Source of the DNA: JAQAZP01 sp965531145
GTDB taxonomy: Bacteria; Acidobacteriota; JAQAZP01
DNA length: 18,432 bases
Reading direction: 5' to 3'
Assembly: GCA_965531145.1 (NCBI GenBank)
Contig: CBESOE010000087.1
Coordinates: 1 to 18,432, forward strand
The notes below the pieces were generated by a model that did no database searches, had not been told where the DNA came from, and saw nothing but the letters and a program-made list of their open reading frames with translations. Below, one piece after another: positions 1-6,145 of the stretch. The translations under genes and the position numbers were made by a program. Positions within the stretch are counted from its first letter, which is position 1. Every line of letters starts with the position of its first letter.

Positions 1-2545
1 TGCCGGCGCCGAGGCCCCAGATCTCCACGTCGTCGATGTTCCAGCCAGAGTAAGCCCAGGCGCCGGAGGAGGCCACCTGGTGGCCCCAGCGGAGGTAGAG
101 CGTGGCCTCACCGTCGGCCACCGACGCGAGGTCGAAGGCCTGGGCGGACCAGGAACTGTCAGCAACGGTGCTGGTGCCGTTGTTCCACAGCGGCGTCCAG
201 GAACTGCCATCCACCGAGGCCTCAAGGGTCTGGTAGACGTAGGTCTGGTAGTCGGAGTTGAGCCAGCGCTGGAACCTGAGGCTCACCTGGGTGAACTCGC
301 TGCAGTCGATGGCCCCGGTGGTCAGATACTGGAAGCTGCCCACCACGTTGGCGTAGTCGCCGTTGAGGTTGATGCCGTAGACATTGGCACCGGTGGCGCC
401 ACTGGTGGGATCGGGGCTGCCGTAGGCGCCGCCGCCGCCGGTGGGCCCGCCAAAGGCCCACTCACCCGCCATGGTCCAGCCGGGGTTGCTATCCATATTC
501 CACTCATACTGCTTCACCGGCACACCCACCGTCAGCTGGCTGGTGCGGGTGCAGTCACCGTCGTGGTTGGTGGTGTTGACGAAATCCACGTCGCCGAAGT
601 AGTCGCCATTGGCCATGGTGTCGGCGGCGCTGGTGATTGAGACGGTCACCGTGGCGGTGCCCAGGGCGGGGATGGTGCCGCCGGTGCTGTCCAGGTCGAG
701 CCAGGCGGTGCTCTCGCTCACCGTGTAGTTCAGCGCGTAGATCTCGTGGTTGGTCAGGGTGTAGGTCAGGCTCCCCGGGGTGAAGGGGCCGCCGTTCTCA
801 CCCTCGGCCACCAGGCCGCCGCCGGGGCTGACCTTCATCCCGGTGGGCGGTGCAGTGGTGCCCACCACCCGCAGGGACGGGTCGCCGAAAATGTGCCAGG
901 TGTCATACATCGACACCCCGCCGCTGCCGTAATCGTCGATCATCGAGCAGGAACCGGCGAAACAGAGAGCACCGTAGGTGTTGTAGGTGCCGGCCAGGTA
1001 AGCGGCATTGAAGTGGTCCTGGCCCTCCATGGGCGGGTCCCAGGACTGGTTGATGGAACTCATGTAGGCCCCGATCGCACCGGTGGGTGCGCTGCCGTTG
1101 GTGGCCCGCAGCCAGGCCTCGCCAAAGCAGGTGTAGCCGTCGAACTGCCCGTTGACGCAAGCCACCGAGATGATAAAGGGCAGCAGGTTGTCGTTGGTCA
1201 GCGCGTTGACGTTGCTGTTGGAGAACCCGGTGGAGCCCCAGGAGGTGGTGGAGCCGTGGCCGCAGTAATTGATGATTCCCCGGCCGGCGTTGAGGCCGTT
1301 GGTGACCATGGCCGCCGTGCCGCTGGGATCGTAGATCTGGTCCACCAGGGTGTAGTCCCCCGCCAGCATGTCGGCCCGGATGTTGTCCAGGTGCTCGTCG
1401 TCATACTCGCCGTCGTCGCCCGGGCCCTGGTTGGAGGCCACGCCCATGCCCTGCCAGAACCAGCTCTCCTGGGTGACCTGGTTATCCTCGTATTCCACCG
1501 TGCGCAGCACCTGGGTGTCCACGTCGGCCGCCGACTCGGCGGAGAAACGGCCGACAAAGATGTCGGGGTAATCGTCGCCACCGGCCACCTTGGCGTAACT
1601 GGGGTCGGAGGAGCCGCCCGAGGCCGATGGCGTGGCCACCTGGGCCCCGTCACCCACCAACAGGACAAAGGCCAGGTCGCTGGTGTCGTAAGCGTTCTGA
1701 ATGTAGTTGGTGATCGCCGTGGCATTGTTGCCGATGACCGAGACCGCCACCACCGTGGCCGGGATGCCGATGGAAGTCTTGTGGTCGGCCAGTACCTGGG
1801 CATTGGCCGTCCAGGCATCGTGGCAGATGATCAGCATGTCGCCGCTCTCGTCCAGCGGGTCGTAGCGACCGTCGAGGTTGTAGTTGATGAAGTGGCCGCC
1901 ATAGATGTCGTGGAACGAGCCGTTGAGCGTGCGCTGGAAGGAACGGTCAAGCACATTGACCGGGCCCGGTCTGTCGGCCACCACTTCCACGGTCATCTCG
2001 GTGTAGACGCGGAGCACCCGCAACACCGGGTTGTACTGGAAGGGGTTCACCGTCACCACCACGCCGCGGTGGTCGCGCATGATGTAGGGCTCGCGCAGCT
2101 CGGCGATGGCGGCGGGCCAGAGGGCGTTCTCCTGGTAGGCCTTGCCGAAGGTGTAGGACAGAGAGTCCTTGTCCACGGTGCGGGGGACAAAACCCTTGGA
2201 GGGGGCCACGTCCACATCGCTGATTTCGTAGTAGCGGCTGTCCAGCACCCGCACCGCCATGCTGGCGCTGTCGGGGATGATCACGCTGCGCGACACGTCG
2301 GGCAGCGCCGGCAGGCCGATTTCGTGCTTCAGGCTCTCCCGTCCCAGTTCGAGGATCATCCAGGGCTCACCGTCGATGCGGACGGCGCTGCGGGTGAACT
2401 CGTCGAAACTGTAGTCGATGACAATGCGGTCAGCGCTGTTCTCCAGAACGGTAACGCCAACCGGCTCACCGGCCCAGGCGCCGGCAGTAATAAAAGCTGC
2501 CAGCAGCAGACAGAACGAAAAGAGTGCGGGATACCTTCTGCTCAT
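1..2545 (-). CDS. Secreted gingipain-like C25 family cysteine protease (C-terminus cut by window edge)
   Basis: This is a predicted exported cysteine endopeptidase of the gingipain (C25) family. The start is the ATG at 2545, with GGAGG at 2554-2558 eight bases upstream. Residues 1-24 form a signal peptide (MSRRYPALFS, then a Leu/Ala-rich core). A propeptide-like region covers about 30-220. The catalytic domain covers about 233-565, opening with GDMLIICHDAW and ending near WHIFGDPSLRV. His430 lies in NYCGHGS and Cys463 in ISVACVNG. The 33-residue His-Cys spacing equals that of RgpB (His211/Cys244). About 590-690 is a BACON/Ig-like beta segment (STAWLDLDSTGG), and about 700-848 looks like a concanavalin/MAM-type jelly roll (WNIDDVEIWG). 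The frame is open to base 1, so any C-terminal sorting or anchoring domain lies outside the window. Family assignment is strong; substrate is unknown. The gene is transcribed divergently from the next gene. Confidence 0.93.
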   Translation of the reverse strand, partial: MSRRYPALFSFCLLLAAFITAGAWAGEPVGVTVLENSADRIVIDYSFDEFTRSAVRIDGEPWMILELGRESLKHEIGLPALPDVSRSVIIPDSASMAVRVLDSRYYEISDVDVAPSKGFVPRTVDKDSLSYTFGKAYQENALWPAAIAELREPYIMRDHRGVVVTVNPFQYNPVLRVLRVYTEMTVEVVADRPGPVNVLDRSFQRTLNGSFHDIYGGHFINYNLDGRYDPLDESGDMLIICHDAWTANAQVLADHKTSIGIPATVVAVSVIGNNATAITNYIQNAYDTSDLAFVLLVGDGAQVATPSASGGSSDPSYAKVAGGDDYPDIFVGRFSAESAADVDTQVLRTVEYEDNQVTQESWFWQGMGVASNQGPGDDGEYDDEHLDNIRADMLAGDYTLVDQIYDPSGTAAMVTNGLNAGRGIINYCGHGSTTSWGSTGFSNSNVNALTNDNLLPFIISVACVNGQFDGYTCFGEAWLRATNGSAPTGAIGAYMSSINQSWDPPMEGQDHFNAAYLAGTYNTYGALCFAGSCSMIDDYGSGGVSMYDTWHIFGDPSLRVVGTTAPPTGMKVSPGGGLVAEGENGGPFTPGSLTYTLTNHEIYALNYTVSESTAWLDLDSTGGTIPALGTATVTVSITSAADTMANGDYFGDVDFVNTTNHDGDCTRTSQLTVGVPVKQYEWNMDSNPGWTMAGEWAFGGPTGGGGAYGSPDPTSGATGANVYGINLNGDYANVVGSFQYLTTGAIDCSEFTQVSLRFQRWLNSDYQTYVYQTLEASVDGSSWTPLWNNGTSTVADSSWSAQAFDLASVADGEATLYLRWGHQVASSGAWAYSGWNIDDVEIWGLGAG

Positions 2546-2680
2546 GTGATGGACCTCCAGACAGGATTTGAAATGATGACCCGAAAAAATGTAACCAACT
2601 TAGATCCTGGGCCGAGCCGGGGAAACGCGGTGGCGCGGCCGGACAACGGGGATATTCTAACATCGGCCGGGGTATCACTT

Positions 2681-2697
2681 GTTCCGCTGCGCGGAAC
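2681..2697. repeat. Perfect 7-bp inverted repeat with 3-base spacer
   Basis: GTTCCGC-TGC-GCGGAAC is an exact palindrome with a 3-base centre. It lies in the divergent gap directly before the 17-bp tandem duplication. It could be an operator for a dimeric regulator or a short RNA hairpin; there is no T-tract after it on either strand, so it does not look like an intrinsic terminator. Confidence 0.55.
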
Positions 2698-2698
2698 C

Positions 2699-2732
2699 GG
2701 CAATTCCCCACCGGAGGCAATTGCCCACCGGA
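2699..2732. repeat. 17-bp tandem duplication
   Basis: Two adjacent 17-base units, GGCAATTCCCCACCGGA and GGCAATTGCCCACCGGA, differ at one position. They follow the 2681-2697 palindrome with one intervening base and precede an AT-rich tract. This may be a duplicated regulator site or simple replication slippage. Confidence 0.7.
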
Positions 2733-2773
2733 ATAGTTACAAATTAAGGTTAAAATTATCATTAGTCAACAGC

Positions 2774-2802
2774 TTTTCAGCCGATCAGCCCCGGAATATA
2801 AA
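2774..2802 (+). promoter_or_regulatory. Candidate sigma70-type promoter for the 2967 gene
   Basis: TTTTCA (2774-2779) and TATAAA (2797-2802) are separated by 17 bases. The -35 matches TTGACA at four of six positions and the -10 matches TATAAT at five. Transcription would begin near 2809, leaving a leader of roughly 158 bases. This is a motif match only. Confidence 0.35.
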
Positions 2803-2966
2803 CAAGATGTTTATACGCAAGGAGATGAGGCCAGCAAAGAATGTTGATTATTCTCAGGGCTGGTCCGCGAGAACCGCATTTTCATCCCTTGCAACGGCCG
2901 GTGGAAGCTGGCAACATCCTCCGGTAAACCACCGGCAGCGTTTACCAGCAGAAGGATCCGAACCCG

Positions 2967-3479
2967 ATGAAAAAAACACTTGTCGCCATTTTCTTTGCCG
3001 CCCTGGCCGCACTCTTCATCGTCCTCATCATCAGGCCCGATCTGCTGGACCGTCTGGAGCAGGCGGATGTGACCTACCCGACGCCGGAGCCGGCATCCGT
3101 GGAACAACCCGGGGAACCCACATCCCCAACCCCGGCCGCTGTTCCTGAACAGAAGGGTGATCCACAGCCGGAGAGACCCACCACGGCTGAGATCCAGCTC
3201 CACCAGATCACCGGCCGGTCGGTCTATGTCAACGGAACAGACCAGACCGGCCACGAAAGCTGCCTGGTTCCGCCGGGGCGGACGGTGGTGGTCACCTGGG
3301 ACAGGAGCGGCCAGCGCTTCTCCCACGAGCTGGTCGACGCCAGGGCTGGAGAAACGGTGTCACCGGCGGCGGCCCTGGAGCAGGCCGTCCCGCTCACTGG
3401 CATCGGCCAGTCCGGTCCGGGTCGGACCGGCGGCATACTGGCCGTCAACCGCGATGGCGCCATGGCCTGTTTTGAGTAA
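2967..3479 (+). CDS. Small membrane-anchored protein with Pro-rich stalk, function unknown
   Basis: This is a 170-residue protein that I do not recognise. The N-terminus (MKKTLVAIFF, hydrophobic to about residue 23, then RPDLLDRLEQ) is a signal anchor or uncleaved signal peptide, so the rest is probably outside the inner membrane. Residues about 36-72 form a Pro/Glu/Thr-rich linker (TPEPASVEQPGEPTSPTPAA). The remaining roughly 95 residues form a small domain with two cysteines, Cys99 and Cys168; Cys168 is two residues from the C-terminus, so a disulfide is possible. An AGAAGGA element lies upstream of the ATG. The stop overlaps the candidate -35 of the next gene, and 77 bases separate it from the PIG-L start. 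Codon third-position bias is strongly G/C, consistent with a real gene. No enzymatic motif is seen. Confidence 0.7.
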   Translation: MKKTLVAIFFAALAALFIVLIIRPDLLDRLEQADVTYPTPEPASVEQPGEPTSPTPAAVPEQKGDPQPERPTTAEIQLHQITGRSVYVNGTDQTGHESCLVPPGRTVVVTWDRSGQRFSHELVDARAGETVSPAAALEQAVPLTGIGQSGPGRTGGILAVNRDGAMACFE

Positions 3480-3500
3480 AAGGTATACCACAGGTATATC
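3472..3500 (+). promoter_or_regulatory. Candidate promoter for the PIG-L gene
   Basis: TTGAGT (3472-3477), overlapping the stop codon of the upstream gene, and TATATC (3495-3500) are separated by 17 bases. The start would be near 3507, giving a leader of about 50 bases. The -10 falls inside the 11-bp tandem repeat, whose repeated TATA cores make chance -10 matches likely, so confidence is limited. Confidence 0.4.
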
Positions 3501-3531
3501 TGAGATATACGAGAGGTATATTTTTTATACC
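3482..3531. repeat. Degenerate 11-bp tandem repeat, probable operator
   Basis: Four consecutive 11-base units begin at 3482, 3493, 3504 and 3515: GGTATACCACA, GGTATATCTGA, GATATACGAGA, GGTATATTTTT, followed by TATACC at 3526. The GGTATA core therefore recurs once per helical turn on the same DNA face. Inverted pairings also exist: GTATATC-TGA-GATATAC (3494-3510) and AGGTATA-TTTTT-TATACCT (3514-3532). The array lies over the candidate promoter of the PIG-L gene. Direct repeats at 11-bp spacing are typical of OmpR/PhoB and SARP-type DNA-binding proteins; assigning it to such a protein is inference. Confidence 0.6.
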
Positions 3532-3556
3532 TTTCAAAATATGAGGGAGACGAGAC

Positions 3557-4309
3557 ATGCACGGCGTATTCCAGAGTGGTGACAGTGCCCGGCAGCCCGA
3601 TGACGGCGACCGATACGACGCGATGGTCTTTGGCGCCCACCCCGACGACGCCGAGATGGCCATGGGCGGGACCATGATCCGGCTCACCGACGCGGGGTAC
3701 AAACTGCTCAGCGTCTCGCTCACCCGGGGCCAGATGAGCACCCGGGGCACCGTGGATGAGCGGATGAAGGAGTTCGAGGCGGCTTCCCGGGTCGTCGGCT
3801 GTGACGGGCTGGCCCTCGACTTCATGGACACCGAAGTGGTCAACACTCCCGATGGACGGAAGAAGATCGCCGCCCTGATCCGCACCCACCGGCCGCGGAT
3901 CGTCTTTGCCCCCTATCACACCAACTCCTTCGGTGAACTGTGGGGTATCGCCAATGTGGACCACTATGCTGCCGGCGGTCTGGTGCGGGACGGGGCCAAG
4001 ATGGCGCGGCTGGACAAGGTGGTTCCCGACCTGCCGCCGCACCAGATCGACCAGCTCTACTTCTACATGCTGCCCCGCAATGTCCACCCCAACCTGCTGG
4101 TGGATGTCAGCAACGTGATCGACAGGACCTTCGAGGCGATCCGCTGTTACAAATCACAGATGGGCCTGGTGATCAGCGGCAACCGCATCGAGGCCATCCT
4201 GCGCACCATGCGGGCCCATCCCGCCATCGCCATCGGCGCCGAGTACGCCGAGGCGTTCACCACCGAGCTGCCGCTGAAAATGGATGCAGACCTCTTCTTC
4301 AAGGTCTGA
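3557..4309 (+). CDS. PIG-L family deacetylase (BshB1/LmbE-like)
   Basis: This is a predicted zinc-dependent N-deacetylase of the PIG-L/LmbE superfamily, which acts on N-acetylglucosamine conjugates such as GlcNAc-malate in bacillithiol synthesis. It has 250 residues, slightly longer than typical BshB1. The motif AHPDDAEMAMGG places His28, Asp30 and Asp31 at the metal and catalytic site, and NVDHYAAG supplies His136 as the likely third zinc ligand. The segments SLTRGQMSTRGT and IRCYKSQMG resemble BshB1. The usual BshB1 'RHPDH' segment is replaced by a longer SFGELWGIANVDH stretch. The start is the ATG at 3557 with GAGGGAG at 3543-3549, seven bases upstream. No other thiol-synthesis gene is in the window, so the exact substrate is uncertain. 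The gene may be under control of the 11-bp repeat array just upstream. Confidence 0.9.
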   Translation: MHGVFQSGDSARQPDDGDRYDAMVFGAHPDDAEMAMGGTMIRLTDAGYKLLSVSLTRGQMSTRGTVDERMKEFEAASRVVGCDGLALDFMDTEVVNTPDGRKKIAALIRTHRPRIVFAPYHTNSFGELWGIANVDHYAAGGLVRDGAKMARLDKVVPDLPPHQIDQLYFYMLPRNVHPNLLVDVSNVIDRTFEAIRCYKSQMGLVISGNRIEAILRTMRAHPAIAIGAEYAEAFTTELPLKMDADLFFKV

Positions 4310-4468
4310 TACGCCAGAACAGGTCGCCCTCCTGGGTCTTTTAGGGCTTCATCAGGCAGAGGCCACCGTCATCCTTGCGATTTCCCCCAACGCTGTACAA
4401 CAGGTAGCCGCCCCCGGCGAGCTACGTTTCCCGAAGGGGATAAACCACCCTGATCTCGCAAGAGATAC

Positions 4469-4497
4469 TTGCCCAAACGCAAAAAAAGCCTTATATC
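4469..4497 (+). promoter_or_regulatory. Candidate promoter for the FG-GAP gene
   Basis: TTGCCC (4469-4474) and TATATC (4492-4497) are separated by 17 bases that include a seven-A tract. Initiation near 4504 would give a leader of about 95 bases containing the 4515-4536 hairpin. The rest of the 289-base gap (4310-4598) has short potential hairpins, for example ATCTC-GCAA-GAGAT around 4452-4465, and no supported gene. Confidence 0.45.
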
Positions 4498-4514
4498 TTG
4501 AAGTAAGTGATTGA

Positions 4515-4536
4515 GAGCGCTCATCTGGAGGCGCTC
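4515..4536 (+). other. Hairpin in the leader of the FG-GAP gene
   Basis: GAGCGC and GCGCTC pair across a 10-base loop, about 60 bases before the start codon. The octamer GCGCTCAT is also directly repeated here (4517-4524 and 4531-4538). It has no T-tract, so it is more likely a leader structure or operator than a terminator. Confidence 0.4.
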
Positions 4537-4598
4537 ATGTAGTGCTCTAACCGATACCATCCTGATTCATACCCGTTTCACATATGGAGGAAAGTCAG

Positions 4599-6083
4599 AT
4601 GAGAGTAGGAACGTGTCTTTTTATTGTCGTGTGGTTGTTATGTCTTCTGCCAACCGTGCCAACTGAAGCAAAATTGTTTTATCCCTTGGATGCATATGGA
4701 GTTGGTGATGCTCCCCGTGCAGTCGCCACAGATGATGTGAATGGTGATGGAATCCTGGATCTGGCCGTAGCGAATGGTTCCGGAGACAGTGCTTCCGTTC
4801 TGCTGGGCAACGGGGACGGTACATTTCAGGCTGCGGTACAGTACGCAGTCGCTGATGAACCATATTCAATGACCATAGGTGAACTGAACGGTGACGGCAA
4901 TCCAGACCTGGTCACGGCGAATGTGTTCGGGAAAAACGTTTCGGTTCTGCTGGGCAACGGGGATGGCACCTTTCAGGACGCCACGCATTACCCAACCAAC
5001 AATTTTTATGCCTATGCCGTTGCGATCAGTGACCTCGATGGCGATGGCTTTACGGACCTGGCCGTAGCGGCCGGTGATCTCTTTCTGCTGTTCGGCAATG
5101 GTGACGGCACTTTCCAAGCCGCGGTGCAGTACTTTGTCGCAGACACCGGGTGGCATATTGCGATCAGCGATCTCAATGGCGACAGCGTCCCGGACCTGGT
5201 CCTGGCAAATATATATTCGGACAATTTTATCTCGGTATTGCTGGGCAATGGTGATGGAACCTTTGCCCCGAGAGTAGACTACGAAGTTTATTCTGACTCC
5301 AGCAGTTTCATGTCTGTGGCGATCGCCGACCTTGATGGTGACGGCGCATTGGACATCGCCGCCGCACATGTTGGAGAATCCGATGGTGTATCGGTGTTCC
5401 TGGGGAATGGGGACGGCACATTTTCGGCTATTGATTTCTATCCGACATGTCAGACCCCTTTGTCGATTATCACCGGCGATCTGGATGATGACAACAACAC
5501 CGACCTGGCTTTGGTGTGTAATGGCGGAACGGGCATTGTTTTTCCGGGCAATGGCGACGGCACGTTCCGCGAACAGGTATTGTACGAGGCCGATTTCAAC
5601 TCTACCTGGGTGGCCATCGGTGACCTGAGTGGTGATGGCCTTCCGGACCTGGCTGTGACGAGTTATTCGGTGGACACTGTTACCGTCGTGATCAATACGG
5701 GAATGGGTTTTGAGAGCACGGTCGGTTCAGCGATGACGTGCACACCTCAGTCGGGCACTTTGCCGTTCACAACACATATGGCATTCGAACTTGCCAACCA
5801 GCACGATTGGCAAACCCGGCGTATGGCAGGCCGGATTAATATCCAGCTGGGGAATGGCGAGTATATCCCGAATTGGCGGGCTGGTTACACAAACATATCA
5901 GCGGGTGAGAGTTTTAACTCCTCCTGGAACCTGAATATCCCGGCTATCGGTTCTCTGGTGGGAGACAATACGTTTACCCTGGTCGCCGAGGACATTACGG
6001 CGGCGCCCTACAACCAGCCGCCCTATCCGCCGGCGGGGGACACAGCCACGGCCGCCTGCACGGTGACAGGGATCGCTCCCTGA
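4599..6083 (+). CDS. Secreted FG-GAP/VCBS seven-repeat beta-propeller protein
   Basis: This 494-residue exported protein is built from FG-GAP/VCBS repeats of the kind found in integrin-like propellers. The chosen start is the ATG at 4599 (MRVGTCLFIV), because GGAGG at 4586-4590 sits eight bases upstream; an ATG at 4584 would overlap that site. Residues 1-25 are a signal peptide. Seven repeats follow, each with a calcium-loop-like DLNGDG..DL segment; six end in LLGNGDGTF or a close variant, while the seventh is degenerate (VINTGMGF). Six GNGDGTF sites begin near 4806, 4953, 5094, 5244, 5403 and 5547, giving a period of 47-53 residues. The last 120 residues form a separate beta-rich domain with Cys residues (MTCTPQSGTLPF to TAACTVTG). 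GC is clearly lower than in the neighbours, suggesting acquisition or a different selection regime. The likely role is a surface or secreted calcium-binding or adhesion protein. Confidence 0.9.
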   Translation: MRVGTCLFIVVWLLCLLPTVPTEAKLFYPLDAYGVGDAPRAVATDDVNGDGILDLAVANGSGDSASVLLGNGDGTFQAAVQYAVADEPYSMTIGELNGDGNPDLVTANVFGKNVSVLLGNGDGTFQDATHYPTNNFYAYAVAISDLDGDGFTDLAVAAGDLFLLFGNGDGTFQAAVQYFVADTGWHIAISDLNGDSVPDLVLANIYSDNFISVLLGNGDGTFAPRVDYEVYSDSSSFMSVAIADLDGDGALDIAAAHVGESDGVSVFLGNGDGTFSAIDFYPTCQTPLSIITGDLDDDNNTDLALVCNGGTGIVFPGNGDGTFREQVLYEADFNSTWVAIGDLSGDGLPDLAVTSYSVDTVTVVINTGMGFESTVGSAMTCTPQSGTLPFTTHMAFELANQHDWQTRRMAGRINIQLGNGEYIPNWRAGYTNISAGESFNSSWNLNIPAIGSLVGDNTFTLVAEDITAAPYNQPPYPPAGDTATAACTVTGIAP

Positions 6084-6088
6084 GCTGT

Positions 6089-6145
6089 TGGCCGGAAAGG
6101 AAACCCGGCCAGTGGCTCGCACCGACAGCGGGAAACGATCCCGCT
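6089..6145. terminator. Two hairpins between convergent genes, possible bidirectional terminator
   Basis: The first hairpin is TGGCCGG (6089-6095) pairing with CCGGCCA (6105-6111). The second is AGCGGGA (6127-6133) pairing with TCCCGCT (6139-6145) across a 5-base loop; it overlaps the stop codon of the M14 gene. Both stems are exact and lie between the convergent 3' ends. Neither is followed by a T-tract, so termination is plausible but not canonical. Confidence 0.4.

Larger units (their letters stand above)
2546..2966. other. Divergent intergenic region, 421 bases
   Basis: This gap separates the protease gene (minus) from the small membrane protein gene (plus), so it should hold promoters for both. 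Visible contents are a perfect 7-bp inverted repeat at 2681-2697, a 17-bp tandem duplication at 2699-2732, an AT-rich stretch around 2735-2770 and a candidate plus-strand promoter at 2774-2802. I could not identify a convincing promoter for the minus-strand gene. No coding frame here has coding character. Confidence 0.6.

Noticed and set aside
746..3148. Long plus-strand open frame of 800 codons
   Set aside because: It lies antisense to the C25 protease, whose minus-strand frame has a signal peptide, ribosome-binding site and catalytic motifs. The antisense translation is rich in Val, Gly, His and Ala with no family features, as expected from high-GC codon bias.
4400..4500. Possible riboswitch or structured RNA before the FG-GAP gene
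   Set aside because: Several small stems can be drawn, including a GCAA-looped one, but no known riboswitch core matches and most of the segment lies upstream of the predicted transcription start.
4284..4514. Short plus-strand frame after the PIG-L gene
   Set aside because: It overlaps the end of the PIG-L gene and the promoter of the FG-GAP gene, lacks a ribosome-binding site and has no recognisable features.
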